Shown here piece by piece: positions 46,746 through 58,600 of a stretch of 64,000 bases of DNA. Below the pieces are notes generated by a model, which saw nothing but the letters and a program-made list of their open reading frames with translations, was not told the origin of the DNA and ran no database searches. The DNA comes from Bifidobacterium sp. ESL0745. Its GTDB lineage: Bacteria; Actinomycetota; Actinomycetes; Actinomycetales; Bifidobacteriaceae. The stretch's first letter is position 1. Each line of letters begins with the position of its first letter. The position numbers and the translations under genes were made by a program. The DNA is taken from assembly GCF_029433335.1 (NCBI RefSeq), contig NZ_JAQTHX010000001.1, positions 1,240,001 to 1,304,000 of the forward strand, given 5' to 3'.

Positions 46746-49243
46746 TCAGCGCTTCATGGCGAGGCGCCGACGGCGAGCGCCGACCACCATTGCGAGCATG
46801 CCGGCAAAGATCGCGGGGAGCAGGATGTGGTGCCACCACGCGGTTGGGGCATCGCCACCGGTCATGGGCAGCGAGCTGACCACGGGCAGCGTGGTATCGA
46901 ACGTCACCGCCGCTGAGACGTTGGGCTCGCCAGTGCCTACCAGCGTCGGCTCGGCGGCGGCAGGGGCGTCCTTCGCCTGCATCTGCGAATTGCCGTTGAG
47001 CACTACACCATCACTGGGCACCGGCAACATGAAAGTGCCTTCACCGGAACCTGAAGTTGGACAGGTCGCACCTGAAACGGACGCGGTTCCATCGGTACAG
47101 GTCAACGTCGTGGATGAAGTTGACGAGCCGGTCGGCCAAGTCACCGTCACAGTGAACTTCGTTTCCTTGACACGACTGGTCTGCTTGATGGCATCACCAC
47201 TCCACACCACGCCCGACACCGTGCGCGCGTTCTTGTTGAACGTCGTATCCGCAATCACAGGAGCGACCACATCAGCCTGCTTGCCCGCAGAGAACGCGTA
47301 ATCCGAATTACCGGCGGACCCTGTCACCAGCAGTGCGCGGAACACATACGACATACCTTGGCCGACATGATCGGCATCAGATAAGGCTGACATGGGGAAT
47401 GTCGCCGACCAATTGCATGCGGTCGACGTACACAATGTCGTGTTCAGAGTCACGTCATTCGCCGCCGCAGCAGTACCTACACTCGGCGTAGTCGAGCTCG
47501 GGCTGTCTTTCGGCATCAACGAAACTTCGATCTTGTCGCTTGCCTGCAAGGCATAAATATTGGCCCCTTGCGGAACGGTTCCTAAAACCTTTACCTTGTC
47601 AGCAACACCGCCGTTCATCCAGGGGAACACCAGATCATTCGACACGGTGGGAGTAGGCATCCACACTGCATAAAGTATCCGGTCTGCTACTCCGCCCAAA
47701 GGCAAGTCCACTACTTGTCCGGCCATGTAATCAGCACTTGAAGGCGTGGAAGTCTTGCTCCACCCGGAAAAGCGATAACCTGAACGAGACATTACCGAGG
47801 CTGCCGGCAACGTTACTGAACTGTCAACCTGATCCGGCCAGTTAATCTGCAAACGTGTTGGGACATCAATCGTCGAACCACCATTGACATCAAAAGACAC
47901 CGATGGCGAGGACACAAGCCCATACCACTGCTTGGGAGAACCAGCATTGGGATGGATACCGTCAGAAAAAGGCTGACCTTTCCACAGACCATCTTGTGAA
48001 ATCCACTGCTGGTTGTTCCAAGTTTGATCATCACCGTGCAGATATGAATTTTTCAATGGCCGCAGCCAGATGTTTGGATTTAGCTTCAAAAAATGAAGAT
48101 TCCCACCACAATGTTCAAAAACACCTTTAAAACCAGTATCCGGAACATTCCTGATATCCCAAGACGACAAATCCAGTTGTGTCAATGAGGTATCCTCTCT
48201 AAACATAGTCTGCATATCCCCAAACTTGGAAGTGTCCCATTTATCCAAACCGATAATCTTGGTAAGAGATGACATCGTATCGAATAGACCCATGGTATCG
48301 ATACACTGCAATTGGGAAAAATCCAATTTACCGACATCGGCAACGCGAACTCCCGCCAATCCTAGAAACAGAGACCATGCATCTAGAACCTTGATATTCC
48401 CAGTCACTTCAATTTTCGTAATGTCGTACCGCTTGTACCAAGCCCATTGACCTCCATTACTGACCCACGGCGCGAAATATCCTTGATTCCCAAAATTTGG
48501 AATGGTTCCGCTTTCAAGCTCAAGTACGCAATCATTGCCGTCACTACTAAGTTGAATGTTATAAAGTAACGTTCCTCCAGAACCTGACCACGGATGATGT
48601 CGCGGAACCGTATTGCATGTGACCCCTTGTGGTGAAACCACTGTTGTACTTTGCGGCGGATCAGATTGGGGACCTACCTGCGGAGAAGTGTCAGTGGCCG
48701 GGGAATCGGGCTGATTAGCAGCCCCCCCCCGTTCGAATCTTCATCTGCAGAAGACGCATGATTCGAATCAGATGAAGTGGAAGCCGTTGACGAGGAACTT
48801 GAACCGAGCGAAGCATCGTTTTCAGACACCGAAGCAGAGGAAGATGCTCCTGAAGATGAAGGGGCCTTCGCCGACGAAGGATCTTTTTGACCAGAATCTG
48901 AGGAACCGGGCTTTTTACCATCCGCGACATCTTTCCTGCCTGAACTCGAAGCACCAGAAGACGCGGATGAACCAGCAGGTGCAGCTGGTATCGAAGATGG
49001 AGACGTCTGATTCTGAGATGAAGAACCCTGTTGAGGTGCGGATTGTGAAGGATTAGATACCGTTGACGAATTTGCAGCCGTACTTGTAGTCCCTGTAGCA
49101 GACGGATTTTGTGCCGAAGACTGGGAAGTAGTGGAGACATTAGGGATTTCCGACGCGAACGCAGCTGGCTGGGCGACACTGAACGTGACAGCCAGGGCGA
49201 CAAGCCCCGTCAGCAATTTGCCAGCCATTCTACGCACACCCAT
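46746..49243 (-). CDS. BspA-like LPxTG surface protein B, split by a homopolymer (phase-variable, out of frame here)
   Basis: The start at 49243 is preceded by AAGGGGAG and encodes a signal peptide (MGVRRMAGKLLTGLVALAVT) and a Ser/Ala-rich stalk. About 171 codons on, a G9 tract (coding strand) sends this frame to a stop at 48674. G10 or G7 would join the long downstream frame without a stop, giving about 832 residues. That frame holds a BspA/DUF285-type region (LTQLDLSSWDIRN), an InlB-B-type repeat (SFDVNGGSTI to GYRFSGWSKT), Ig-like segments, and an LPMTG sortase signal with hydrophobic segment and RRRR tail. It is paralogous to surface protein A. As assembled it is OFF. Confidence 0.85.
48722..48730. 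repeat. C9/G9 homopolymer in surface protein B
   Basis: Nine C on the + strand (nine G in the coding strand) at the exact junction of the signal-peptide frame and the long anchor-bearing frame. Gain of one or loss of two restores one open frame. Confidence 0.9.
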
Positions 49244-49705
49244 ATCAGACTCCCCTTGTACACACATCACGACTACAACACCAAACAACTCTGTAATAAG
49301 TATCTAACTAATACAATACTGCACATGCCTATCACTTAAATATACACAACCGTGGGCATATTTTGCCATACGCCTTTTTAATCAAAAAAGACCGGTAACT
49401 GATTAACAAAACATCAGAAAAATTATCCGATACAACCTACTCCTCTTGTACCAGCAATCGGCGGAATCTAATACTTCTAAACTTTCAAATACAAAAGCAT
49501 GCGCTCCTATGCGCAACCCATCATTCATCACACAACAACACAAGCAACACGATTAAACGTTTCGGCACTCCTCTGGGCGAACCTTTTAATCAGCGATTAT
49601 GCCGCTCACAAGACAATCCTGCTGGAAAACATATGTTTTGAAAATTCAACACATACGAAAATCAGGGGGAAATATCTTGCCGTCAGTATTAATAATGCAC
49701 TACCC
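49244..49705. other. AT-rich region upstream of surface protein B
   Basis: 462 bases, markedly AT-rich, likely containing the surface protein B promoter and the 3' flank of the next gene. No gene or strong hairpin seen. Confidence 0.5.
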
Positions 49706-50587
49706 TCAAGCGAGGCGTTTCTGGGCGGCATGCTGGACATCGACGGAGGGATCCTGCGCAAGCTTGGACAAAGTGGCCTGCGAGCAGTTCGGGTTGAGCG
49801 CGACGGCACGACGGACCATTGCCGAAAGGATTGCTGGGGCGTCCGGCTCTGATTCGACGCCGAGTTTGCCTAGGAAATCAAGCGTATCGGACGTGGTTTC
49901 AGGGTTCTGCGCGCCCTCAAGTCGCATCTTCCACGAGGTCCGTGGATTACGCAATGCGGCCTCACAAACCTCGCTTACCTTGTCTTTGGTAAGTCTGCCG
50001 ACCAGCCAGTTCTTGTCGGCGGTATTGGCGGCGACGGCCTTGCGGACCTCATCGTTCTCGTCTTCGGAAAGCTTGACCAGAATGTTCGGGAACGGCATGG
50101 TTTCTGCCAGGAAAATGCGGTCTTCAAGCGGGGTGTGCTGGTTGCCGGCCACCGCCTCAAGCAATGCCGTGGCACGGGAGAATGCTGCCTGATCGGACTT
50201 CGGAGGCAGCGGCTTGCGGGCGGCAGCGCTCAATTCGGCGGAATCCTCCGTATGCCGGAGTTCCTCGTAGCTGTCGGTCAGCGGCTCGAAATCGACATTA
50301 TCAGCCCCATCATCACTGCCGGAATCGTTGGAATCATCGGAATCACTGGAATTCAAAGTCTCGTCGGAACCGGAATCATCCAAATCCGATGAATCATCAT
50401 CGTCATCGTCGAAATCATCCGAGGTATCGTCAAAATCGTCGTCCTGCCCGTCCGAAAATTGCTGCTCGTCGTCGCTTCCGGCCATATCCGACTCTTCCGA
50501 AGGCTCTGCCCCACCAAGTGAAGCCTCATCAACCGGCGTTTCGCCCGTCTCTTGACCCATATTATCACCCTGTTCCATTTCACTCAT
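49706..50587 (-). CDS. acidic LRV/HEAT-like repeat protein
   Basis: 293 residues. The first 125 are extremely acidic (runs of Asp/Ser such as DDDFDDTSDDFDDDDDDSSD) and probably disordered. From about residue 125 the protein becomes helical, with repeats of the leucine-rich-variant/HEAT type (FPNILVKLSEDENDEVRKAV; NPNCSQATLSKLAQDPSVDV), a fold used for protein-protein contacts. Cytosolic, with no signal peptide. The partner is unknown, and the acidic region could mimic nucleic acid or bind cations. Not in an obvious operon. Confidence 0.7.
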   Translation of the reverse strand: MSEMEQGDNMGQETGETPVDEASLGGAEPSEESDMAGSDDEQQFSDGQDDDFDDTSDDFDDDDDDSSDLDDSGSDETLNSSDSDDSNDSGSDDGADNVDFEPLTDSYEELRHTEDSAELSAAARKPLPPKSDQAAFSRATALLEAVAGNQHTPLEDRIFLAETMPFPNILVKLSEDENDEVRKAVAANTADKNWLVGRLTKDKVSEVCEAALRNPRTSWKMRLEGAQNPETTSDTLDFLGKLGVESEPDAPAILSAMVRRAVALNPNCSQATLSKLAQDPSVDVQHAAQKRLA

Positions 50588-50665
50588 GGCTCCAGCTTAA
50601 CGCGAGGCGGAGAGCCCTTATCAAGACAGAAACAAAGTTCGCAACAATAAAATAGGCATCGTGCG

Positions 50666-51310
50666 CTAAAGACGCAACAATCTTGCGCGGGCGTTGAACG
50701 CCTCGCGGACGCGCGCCTCAAACGCTTCTGCCGCGGCCGATGGAATCGCAAAACGCATGGTTACTCGGTCGGTGAATTCCCTGGATTCCTCGTTGCCGCC
50801 GACCTCTGCCAGCAACTGCTCGAAACGGCCCAGCCACGGGTATTCCAGCACGACGCGATAATGCTGCATCGGCACGATCCGCTCAATTTTTGCCGCCTTG
50901 ACCGCCATCGAAGCGGCTGTGGAATAGGCGCGGATCAGGCCGCCTGAACCCAGAAGAATGCCGCCAAAATAGCGAGTGACAGCGATGACGCAATCGGTGA
51001 GCTTGCCCATGCGAATCACGTCAAGAATCGGCTTGCCCGCGGTACCGCTCGGCTCCCCGTCATCACTCATCCGTTCCTTGGCCGAACCTTCAGTAGCACC
51101 GAGGATCGCTGCGAAGGCGACGTGACGGGCCTTGGGATGCTTCTCACGCACGGATTGCACGAACGCGAGCGCCTCGTCGAGGGTCTCGATATGGCAGGCA
51201 TCACCGATGAATTCGGACTTCTTTTCGATGAACGAATCCTCTGCGGGTGCGCTGGTGGGATTGTCAATCGTGGAAAACCCATCGATGATGTCGTTGTGAC
51301 TGCTGCCCAC
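50666..51310 (-). CDS. YigZ/IMPACT (UPF0029) family protein
   Basis: 214 residues. Diagnostic segments are DDGEPSGTAGKPILDVI and AVTRYFGGILLGSGGLIRAY, followed by the C-terminal DUF1949-type domain. The family is conserved and linked to translation-related regulation in eukaryotes (IMPACT); the bacterial function is unresolved. The start is probably the GTG at 51310 (AAGGGG upstream); a TTG at 51313 is in frame just before it. Confidence 0.88.
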   Translation of the reverse strand: MGSSHNDIIDGFSTIDNPTSAPAEDSFIEKKSEFIGDACHIETLDEALAFVQSVREKHPKARHVAFAAILGATEGSAKERMSDDGEPSGTAGKPILDVIRMGKLTDCVIAVTRYFGGILLGSGGLIRAYSTAASMAVKAAKIERIVPMQHYRVVLEYPWLGRFEQLLAEVGGNEESREFTDRVTMRFAIPSAAAEAFEARVREAFNARARLLRL

Positions 51311-51863
51311 CAATGCCCCTTCCGGTTCCTCAAAATGAAAAATACCGATAATTCCACTTTACTTTTAGGCTCGGGCACAATGTCAAAATTTTTCCATTAC
51401 CGCACTATGAGCCGCTACCGGCCTACGAAACCGCGGATTGACGCCGTTTGTGCCGTCAAACGCGCACCCAATCCAGATAAGTCAAATGTGAAAGTTTCTA
51501 ATCTAAGATATCAAACCATGGATTTTGAACCGCTGCGGGCAAAACGTCTGCTAGACTGGCCGACTAAGGAGCAGAGGACAAGGGTGTACCTCAGCTCCCC
51601 ATACAACCCAGCGACACCGGCGGAATCCTTCGACTTCCATGAAAACTGTCAGTGTTTTTCAATTGCCGCGCTCCCCCAATTCCCGCGGCTGCAAACTGCG
51701 ACTTGCGTGATTACCGCTTTGCCGCTTAAGGTGAATCGCTTCCATGGTAAGTGACATCCCGGCCACATCCCAACCGCTGCATTTGCCGTTTACCTTAAAA
51801 CATTCCCAGGGTAAACGACATTCCGGCCATTCCCAACCTCACGTTTGTTCCTATAATAATGCT
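51311..51863. other. intergenic region before the GNAT gene, with an imperfect duplication
   Basis: No convincing gene. From about 51716 an imperfect 65-base unit is repeated: GCCGCTTAAGG...GGTAAGTGACATCCCGG, then GCCGTTTACCTT...GGTAAACGACATTCCGG. The second copy has GTTTACC/GGTAAAC arms. TATAAT (51852-51857) lies only six bases before the GNAT ATG, suggesting a leaderless or very short-leader message. Confidence 0.45.
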
Positions 51864-52502
51864 ATGCAAATCACCACCGAACGACTCATTCTGCGTCCTT
51901 GGAAACATGACGACCACGCCGAGGCCGAATCTCTGTTCCGTTATGCCAGTGACCCCGAAATCGGGATTCGCTGCGGGTGGATGCCACACCGCAATGTCGA
52001 GGAAAGCCTGAACACTCTCGATAACGTCTTCACCGGCGACGAAAACTATGCCATCACTTTGCGCGGCAACGACAGCCCGATCGGGGCCATCGAACTCAAG
52101 AAAGCCGAGCCCGGCGACCATGCCGGCGAATTCGTGCGGGAAGCCATTGACGGACATAGCCTCTTCGAAGGCGTTGACGAAAGCAAGCTGGAACAGGCAC
52201 TCGCCCACGACGACGGCGACCGGGTGCTCGGCTACTGGATCGGACGGCCGTTCTGGGGGCAGGGCATGATGACCGAAGCGCTGCAGGCGATGATCCGGCA
52301 CGCGTTCGTAGACCTAAAATGCAACGCCGTGTGGGGCGGGCACTATGTCGAGAACCCCGCTTCCGGCAAAGTGATGGAGCATTGCGGGATGCGGGCAGTG
52401 TGCCGCAAGGACGGCGACTACTTCCCGCTGATCGACCGCAGCTACGACGCCATTTTGCGGGTGATTACGAAAGATGAATGGGAACAATCTCAAAACGCAT
52501 AG
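51864..52502 (+). CDS. GNAT-family N-acetyltransferase (RimJ/RimL-like)
   Basis: 212 residues of the ribosomal-protein-alanine acetyltransferase-like group. It begins MQITTERLILRPWKHDDHAE, and has GYWIGRPFWGQGMMTEALQA at the acetyl-CoA site and NPASGKVMEHCGMRAVCRKD at the C-terminal strand. An insertion of about 35 residues (EFVREAIDGHSLFEGVDESK) lies between strands. The substrate is unknown. ATG chosen where homology starts; the adjacent TATAAT argues for a short-leader transcript. Confidence 0.88.
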   Translation: MQITTERLILRPWKHDDHAEAESLFRYASDPEIGIRCGWMPHRNVEESLNTLDNVFTGDENYAITLRGNDSPIGAIELKKAEPGDHAGEFVREAIDGHSLFEGVDESKLEQALAHDDGDRVLGYWIGRPFWGQGMMTEALQAMIRHAFVDLKCNAVWGGHYVENPASGKVMEHCGMRAVCRKDGDYFPLIDRSYDAILRVITKDEWEQSQNA

Positions 52503-52560
52503 CGTCGGCCAGTTTGCATCATTTTATTGTGCAACAGGCAAAACCCTCAAAACGTATAGC

Positions 52561-52596
52561 GTCGGCTCTCAACGGCAGCGGTCGATGAGAGCCGAC
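52561..52596. terminator. terminator between GNAT gene and giant adhesin
   Basis: Perfect 11-bp arms GTCGGCTCTCA / TGAGAGCCGAC with a 14-base loop between convergent genes. The left arm is part of a near-repeat (CTCAAAACGYATAGCGTCGGC at about 52492 and 52549). Confidence 0.75.
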
Positions 52597-52612
52597 GATG
52601 ATCAATGAGCTA

Positions 52613-55600
52613 CTATTGATCGGCGTGTTTTCTGCGCAGGATGATGGAAATCCCTCCCAGTCCAAGCGAAAACGCAGTAACCAACGCAATCAAAACCGCT
52701 TCACTTCCAGTGGTGGCCAATGCCGTATCCAGATGCGAAGCTGTCACGTTCTGATTGCCGCTAGGAATTCCGTCATTGCCCGGAAGCCCATTGCCACCAG
52801 GAATCCTGCCATTTACCGGGAGACTACCGGCGCCAGGAATCTTGCCAAGCACAGAGAGTCCGCCATTGCCGGAAACCCCACCATTGCCGGGTTTCTCCCC
52901 GGAACCTGGAGCCTCACCGCTGCCAGGCGTCTCACCTGTGCCGGCCTTGATATACTCGTCGACAAATACCGGGTACTTGCCGTCTTTGGTGTCGTACGCA
53001 ACCGAGGCAACGTAACTGCGAGAAGCTGAGTCATACTTGACCCTTACCGTAGCAACGTACTGGCGATTGTCATACATGACATGTTCCTCGTTGCCGGCAA
53101 CGTTGGAGATGGTGTATTTCCAAACGCCCCCATGCGTAAACCGGATACTGCCGAACTCGGCATGACCATCGGGAACGCCAAGCGCACCTCTGAGCGACAC
53201 CGGATTGGCATCCACAAAATACTTGGAACCGTCAACCGCGCTGCTACCCTGCGGATTGGCCTTATCCCCGACCAGCCGGACAGAGTACTTGTTGTTCTCC
53301 ATCATCATATTATGAAGCACCAAATCGGCAGGCAACGTGACTTCAGCGGCCTTGGGAACATATTTGTCGACCATGTCCAGAGTGTCCTTGTCCGTATCGT
53401 ACTTGGCGGATTGCACGGTCAATACTCCGCCGCTGTCGGCAACCACCACGGTAAGCGTGTGGTCGGCGGTGTCGCAGGTCAAGGTGTCGTCCGTGCAATG
53501 ATGCTGGCGGATAATGTAACGGTAAGTGCCGCCATGATCAAACTTGATACCGGCAAACTGGTATTTGCCGTTGCGATCGTTGTGCTTCGTCTCAAGACGA
53601 TTACGAGAAGAATCCAGCAGATCAAAACCGAATTCGCCGTTTTCGGGGTTTCGCTTGGCATCGTCGGGAGAGCCGATGGACACCGAGCCGGAAGGCGTGT
53701 AGGTCACCGAAGAAGGATCGTAGACGTTAGTGAACGTGATGCCGCCGACAGGGACGCCGGTACGGGTCAGCGACAGATGGCCCTGCAGGTCGTCGGTCAC
53801 CACATCCCGTACGTCGAATGTCTGCGGATCGCAACTGATGCCGGGAACCGAATTCACCATCTCGGAAACCCGGTACTCGCGCGTGCCCGCGGTGGCATAG
53901 GATATGGTGCCCAGATCGATACGACCTGCGGCGTCGTTGGAGGCCGTCCGGTCATAGGACGTGCCGTTGACGCCTTTCATCGCGAAGGTGAAATCATTGC
54001 CTTTGAGGTTATACGTACCGATCCCGCGATTGCGAATCAGCTTGTGCGCGATCAGAGCGACGCTCACGGGAGTCGGCACATATCTGTTGTTGAAGGTGGG
54101 GACGTTGCCACCACCGTCATTGGTCGCGCGGGCCACGAGAGCATGTGTATCGGGATTGTAGGTGACGGTCACCGTCTGGGTCACGGTCTTGCCGTCATAC
54201 GTCACGCCGCCTAGGGAACCTTGGGTTTCGGTGTAGGTATACGTATGGGTACCCAAGTCCGTATACGTTTCGTTGGCGAACTTCACGCTTCCGTCGGCGT
54301 CATTGGCCTTGGCTGCCGCGACTCCGCCGTCGTGCTTGACAACGGTGAACTCATCGCGGTTCAAGTTCCTGCCCGTCAGCGTTACCTTAGCAGTGGGCGT
54401 GAACGAGGCAGGAGCCGGCGTGAAGCGATTGACGAAATGCGTCTTGGCGGGAGTGGTGGCGACGAGATTGCCGTTGCCGTTATCGGTTACCGTTACCGAA
54501 TAAGTCTCGGTATGACTGTCGTAAGTCAACGTGGGATCCGGGTGCGATGGAATCGTCTGACGGAACGTATACGTATAGGTCCCGGGGTCGGTAAAGGTGA
54601 TGACGCCGATGCCTATACTGCCGTCAGCGGCATTGGAGCTATGGGACGCGGAACCCGGACTCGTCGTGCTGGGCATTGGTTCCGTACCGGTGTCACCGGT
54701 CAACGCGAAATCGAACTCATTGCCCTTGACCGGACGGCTGACCGAACTCAGCGTGGAATCGATCTTGACATCGGACTGAGGAGTAACCGACACGGGGGCG
54801 GGAGTATAGACGTTCTCGAAATAGTTCCCGGTCCTGCCGGGCGAGGCGCTTGTGGTTTGCGTATCGTGGAGCTGACCCATACCATCATCCGTTACGTGGT
54901 CGTGAACGGTATAGACCGTATTGTCCTTGCTCACCCCGCCAAAGGAATTATTCTCCTGTTTCAGCGTGCATTCATAATCCCCGGCCGAAGTAAACCAGGT
55001 GGTCGGGAGGGTTATGTCGTCTTCGTAGGAATAGATGGTATCTGGAGCTTCCTGCCCACAAGTGAAGGTGTACGCGAATTGTTTGCCGTCAAACGGCCTG
55101 TCGGTGCCATCGGCATTCTTGAACTTCTGGGTAAAGTGCAGCCGATTGCTTTCAACCGACCATGCCTCATAGGTGTTGGTGAATGCAAGCACTGAAACCG
55201 GATTCCCGTCAGAATCTTTACAGCTGACGCTGACGGCTCTCTTGAATGTGGAAAGATCGTCGGTAATCTTTACGGCCACATAATAATTTGAACTATCAGA
55301 GGTAATTCCATGTTCGTAATACGAAGCTTCCGAAACCGTATAGGTGTAATAACCCGTACCGGGATACTTGGAAACATCAATGGGAATATCCTTCTTATCA
55401 CCGTTGGTCACGGTAACCGTTGAAGGTATGGCATCGTTATCATAATCACCAGTGCGTTGGAAGTTGAAATCAAATGAATCGCCAGGTCTCCAGTCCCTGC
55501 CCTTCAACGTCTTGCGAATGAAAAGACTATATGATCCATCCACAGTAAACGAGGCCTTAAGGGCGAGATTGACATCGTCGACATGGAATTGGGAATCATA

Positions 55601-58600
55601 CATGGTATCTACCGTTGGGAACGTTTCGGAAAGATCCATATACGGGGTGTGGTTGTAGCCGAACCTTGCAGGTTTCGTATATTCACTTCCCGTTGCGCCC
55701 AGAGAAACGTTGGACGGCACCTGGAATGTCTTCACCGAATACCCGGAACCTGGCGGAATATTGCTGAAACTGTACTCTCCGTCCTCATCGGTGGTGGCGG
55801 TCTCGGGGGCGCCCAAGGTTGAGCGCACGGTATTGCCGGTGTCGTCGACCAATGTGACGGATCTATGGGACATCACTTCGTCATGGCCATAATCGAATGT
55901 GCCATCGTCATTGACATCAACCCAGATTTTGCCAGAAACCGTACGATTGACAAAGTCATAGTCCGCCTGGGAATCATTCAGATTGTCATACCAATAAAAA
56001 GTACCTGTCTGGCTTGCCCGATTGGTGTTGTATTCGATGGAGACGTTGTACCTGCTATTGGGAGACATGGTGGGAGGAACAATGCCTATCACCACGGGAT
56101 TGAACGATGCAGGGACAGTGACCGTCCCGTCAGGATTGACCGGCAGGGTATCCCAGCTTTTGATGGTTGCTTCACTGAATTGAACATGGGTAGTCCACTC
56201 GTCACATTGATAAGACTGATCATTGGAATAATAGATCTTATCGACAAGAGAACCACCTGTATTACTGATACGAAGCGACCTGACCTTGTTCAACTTGTCA
56301 TAAGGAAGGCCCTCAACAGCGTAGGAGCTTTCGTTGGTTCCGGTGAAATTGCCGAACATCGTCTGGCTTTTCACCGTGCCGTTGTACTCATTGATGGGAC
56401 TTGCCTCGATTCCTATGGCTGACTGCGAGGTCTTGGAAACCTTTTGATCGGCGCCTCCACAGTGTGCTGAAGTACCGGAATCATCTGTCAGATCGAAAGA
56501 GATGCCGGAAAGGGAGTCCGCATTATTCACATCTTTATCAGGATCAAGAACACTGCCTATTTTCAGTGCGACTCCCAGGGCAATGCCATAATGACCAGAA
56601 TTGCCTATCTCTCCTATGGACTTGTTGAATTTCCATGTCAGGACCGTCGCGGTATCAGCGCTGTTCCTCGACTGACTGAATTGGTAATCCATGCTCATCG
56701 GGTCAAAAGAATGTTCCCCATAATCCCAGCATCCCCAACTGGACGAAACATAACAATCATGGGAATAGAATTTGGTGGAATTGGGCTGGTACGACAGCTT
56801 CACGCTATCAGGCAACGTCAGCTTAAGCGTGAAGGCCCTCGTGATATCAGGGGAAGAACGAGGTACTTCGATACTGAGCAGATGGTTGGATGTTCGTTCC
56901 CCATTATCGATGTCATACACCCCGTAGTAGTTATCTACATCTCCCCTATCATTGATCCGAAGTTCTTCCTGATATCTTTTAAAAGTGTTCGTCGCTTTGC
57001 AAACGTCGGTGGTGACGCTCGGAGTGCTGGAGAGCATCTTGTCGACATTATCGGACAGATACGAATACCATGCCGAATGTTCCGTAAGGCTTGAATCGAC
57101 CGCTTGCAAATCCGGCAGTGACCACACAGCGCCGAAATCCCCAACTGTAAATGTATCGCCTACATGCAAAGAGGCATTCTTGGTATACGCTGTTTCGGCG
57201 TGCAAATCATTCGGGCTATAAGACACACCATACATGTTGTCGTAGTGAAAAACAGCCTTGGCGACGACAACGCCATGGCTCTTGGCATCAGCGAAATTGG
57301 CGTACCAATGATACCCGGAAATATCCGTGGAGGCAGCTTCTGCAGACGATAATCCTTTGCCATTTGACTGAACACCATAAAAATCAGAATGGTCTGCGAC
57401 AAAAGGAGTCATCATATGAGGATTTGCGTCCACCATATCGATATTTTTGCTGATTTTAGTGACAATCACCGCCAGAGGAGGCTTATCGCCATGATAGGTC
57501 ATATTGAGACTGCACATACTGGAAACATATCGGTCAGTCGAATACTCCGGTATCGCTTGAGCAGAGCAGCCAGCAGTGGCAAACTGAAGATTGGGCTCAG
57601 GCTTCTTTTTAATCGTGACGGTTATCGAGTTGCGCTCACCGTCATACATATCGATGGTTCCATTAACCTTTCCGGAAAAGCCCCAGGAATCTACAGTATT
57701 GGATGAAGCCTCCGGAGTCGTCAGATCCGGATTCAACTCGACAAACATCCTATATTTTGTATGCATCTTGGATGCGGTATCGCCTTCGCCTTCAGAGGTA
57801 TCGCTCATCCTCAGATTCGTAACGGTAATACTCGTGGCCCCAATGGAATAAGGATTGGTATGATCAGCAATGGAATCCTGATTGTTCTCAAGTACCTCCG
57901 TCAGGTATTCATATCTGACATCCATCGTGGAAGGCTTGTTCCGATTATCAAAATCCCTGGAAAAGGTCGCCGTATAATTTTCATCGCTTTGAGGCTGATA
58001 TGCCCCGATCGCATTGGTATTAAAAGTAACGGTATTGGTGACATCTACGAAATACCCATAAACACTGGCGCCCTTTTCCGGGTGAAGCGTGTGGGACAGA
58101 TCATGATACCCGACCTCAGATTGGTTGTCGAGATTGGCATTGGCAAACACACTTTTTAGACCTGAGCTGACCTTAAACGAGGCGACGGTATTCGATATGT
58201 AGCGCGAATCGTCATTGTTTTCCAGCTTGACGGAAACCTTTGGCGTGATGACAGTCCCGTTTTTATTGGTCGAATCAGGCTTGTAGTTGATGTAGAACTT
58301 GCCATCGCCCGGAATGACATTAGGGATGGTGTCCGTGTGCTTGATGTACTTTTTAATCAGATACGTGTCAATCCCATGAGAACTGGATGCCGGACGTTCC
58401 TGCCAATCCTTGGCAGCAGCATCAGTGGCCCAGAGCATGCCGCCGATTGTGACTGAACTGGGAACCTCAATCTTGACAACCAAAGTCGCATCCTGATACG
58501 AATCCGTATTGTCGTGGGGCTGCATGGCGAACTTATAATTTACCGTAACAATGTCATTGGTGCGCACGGTGCCATTGGTGTAACTGCTATCGTGACCAGG

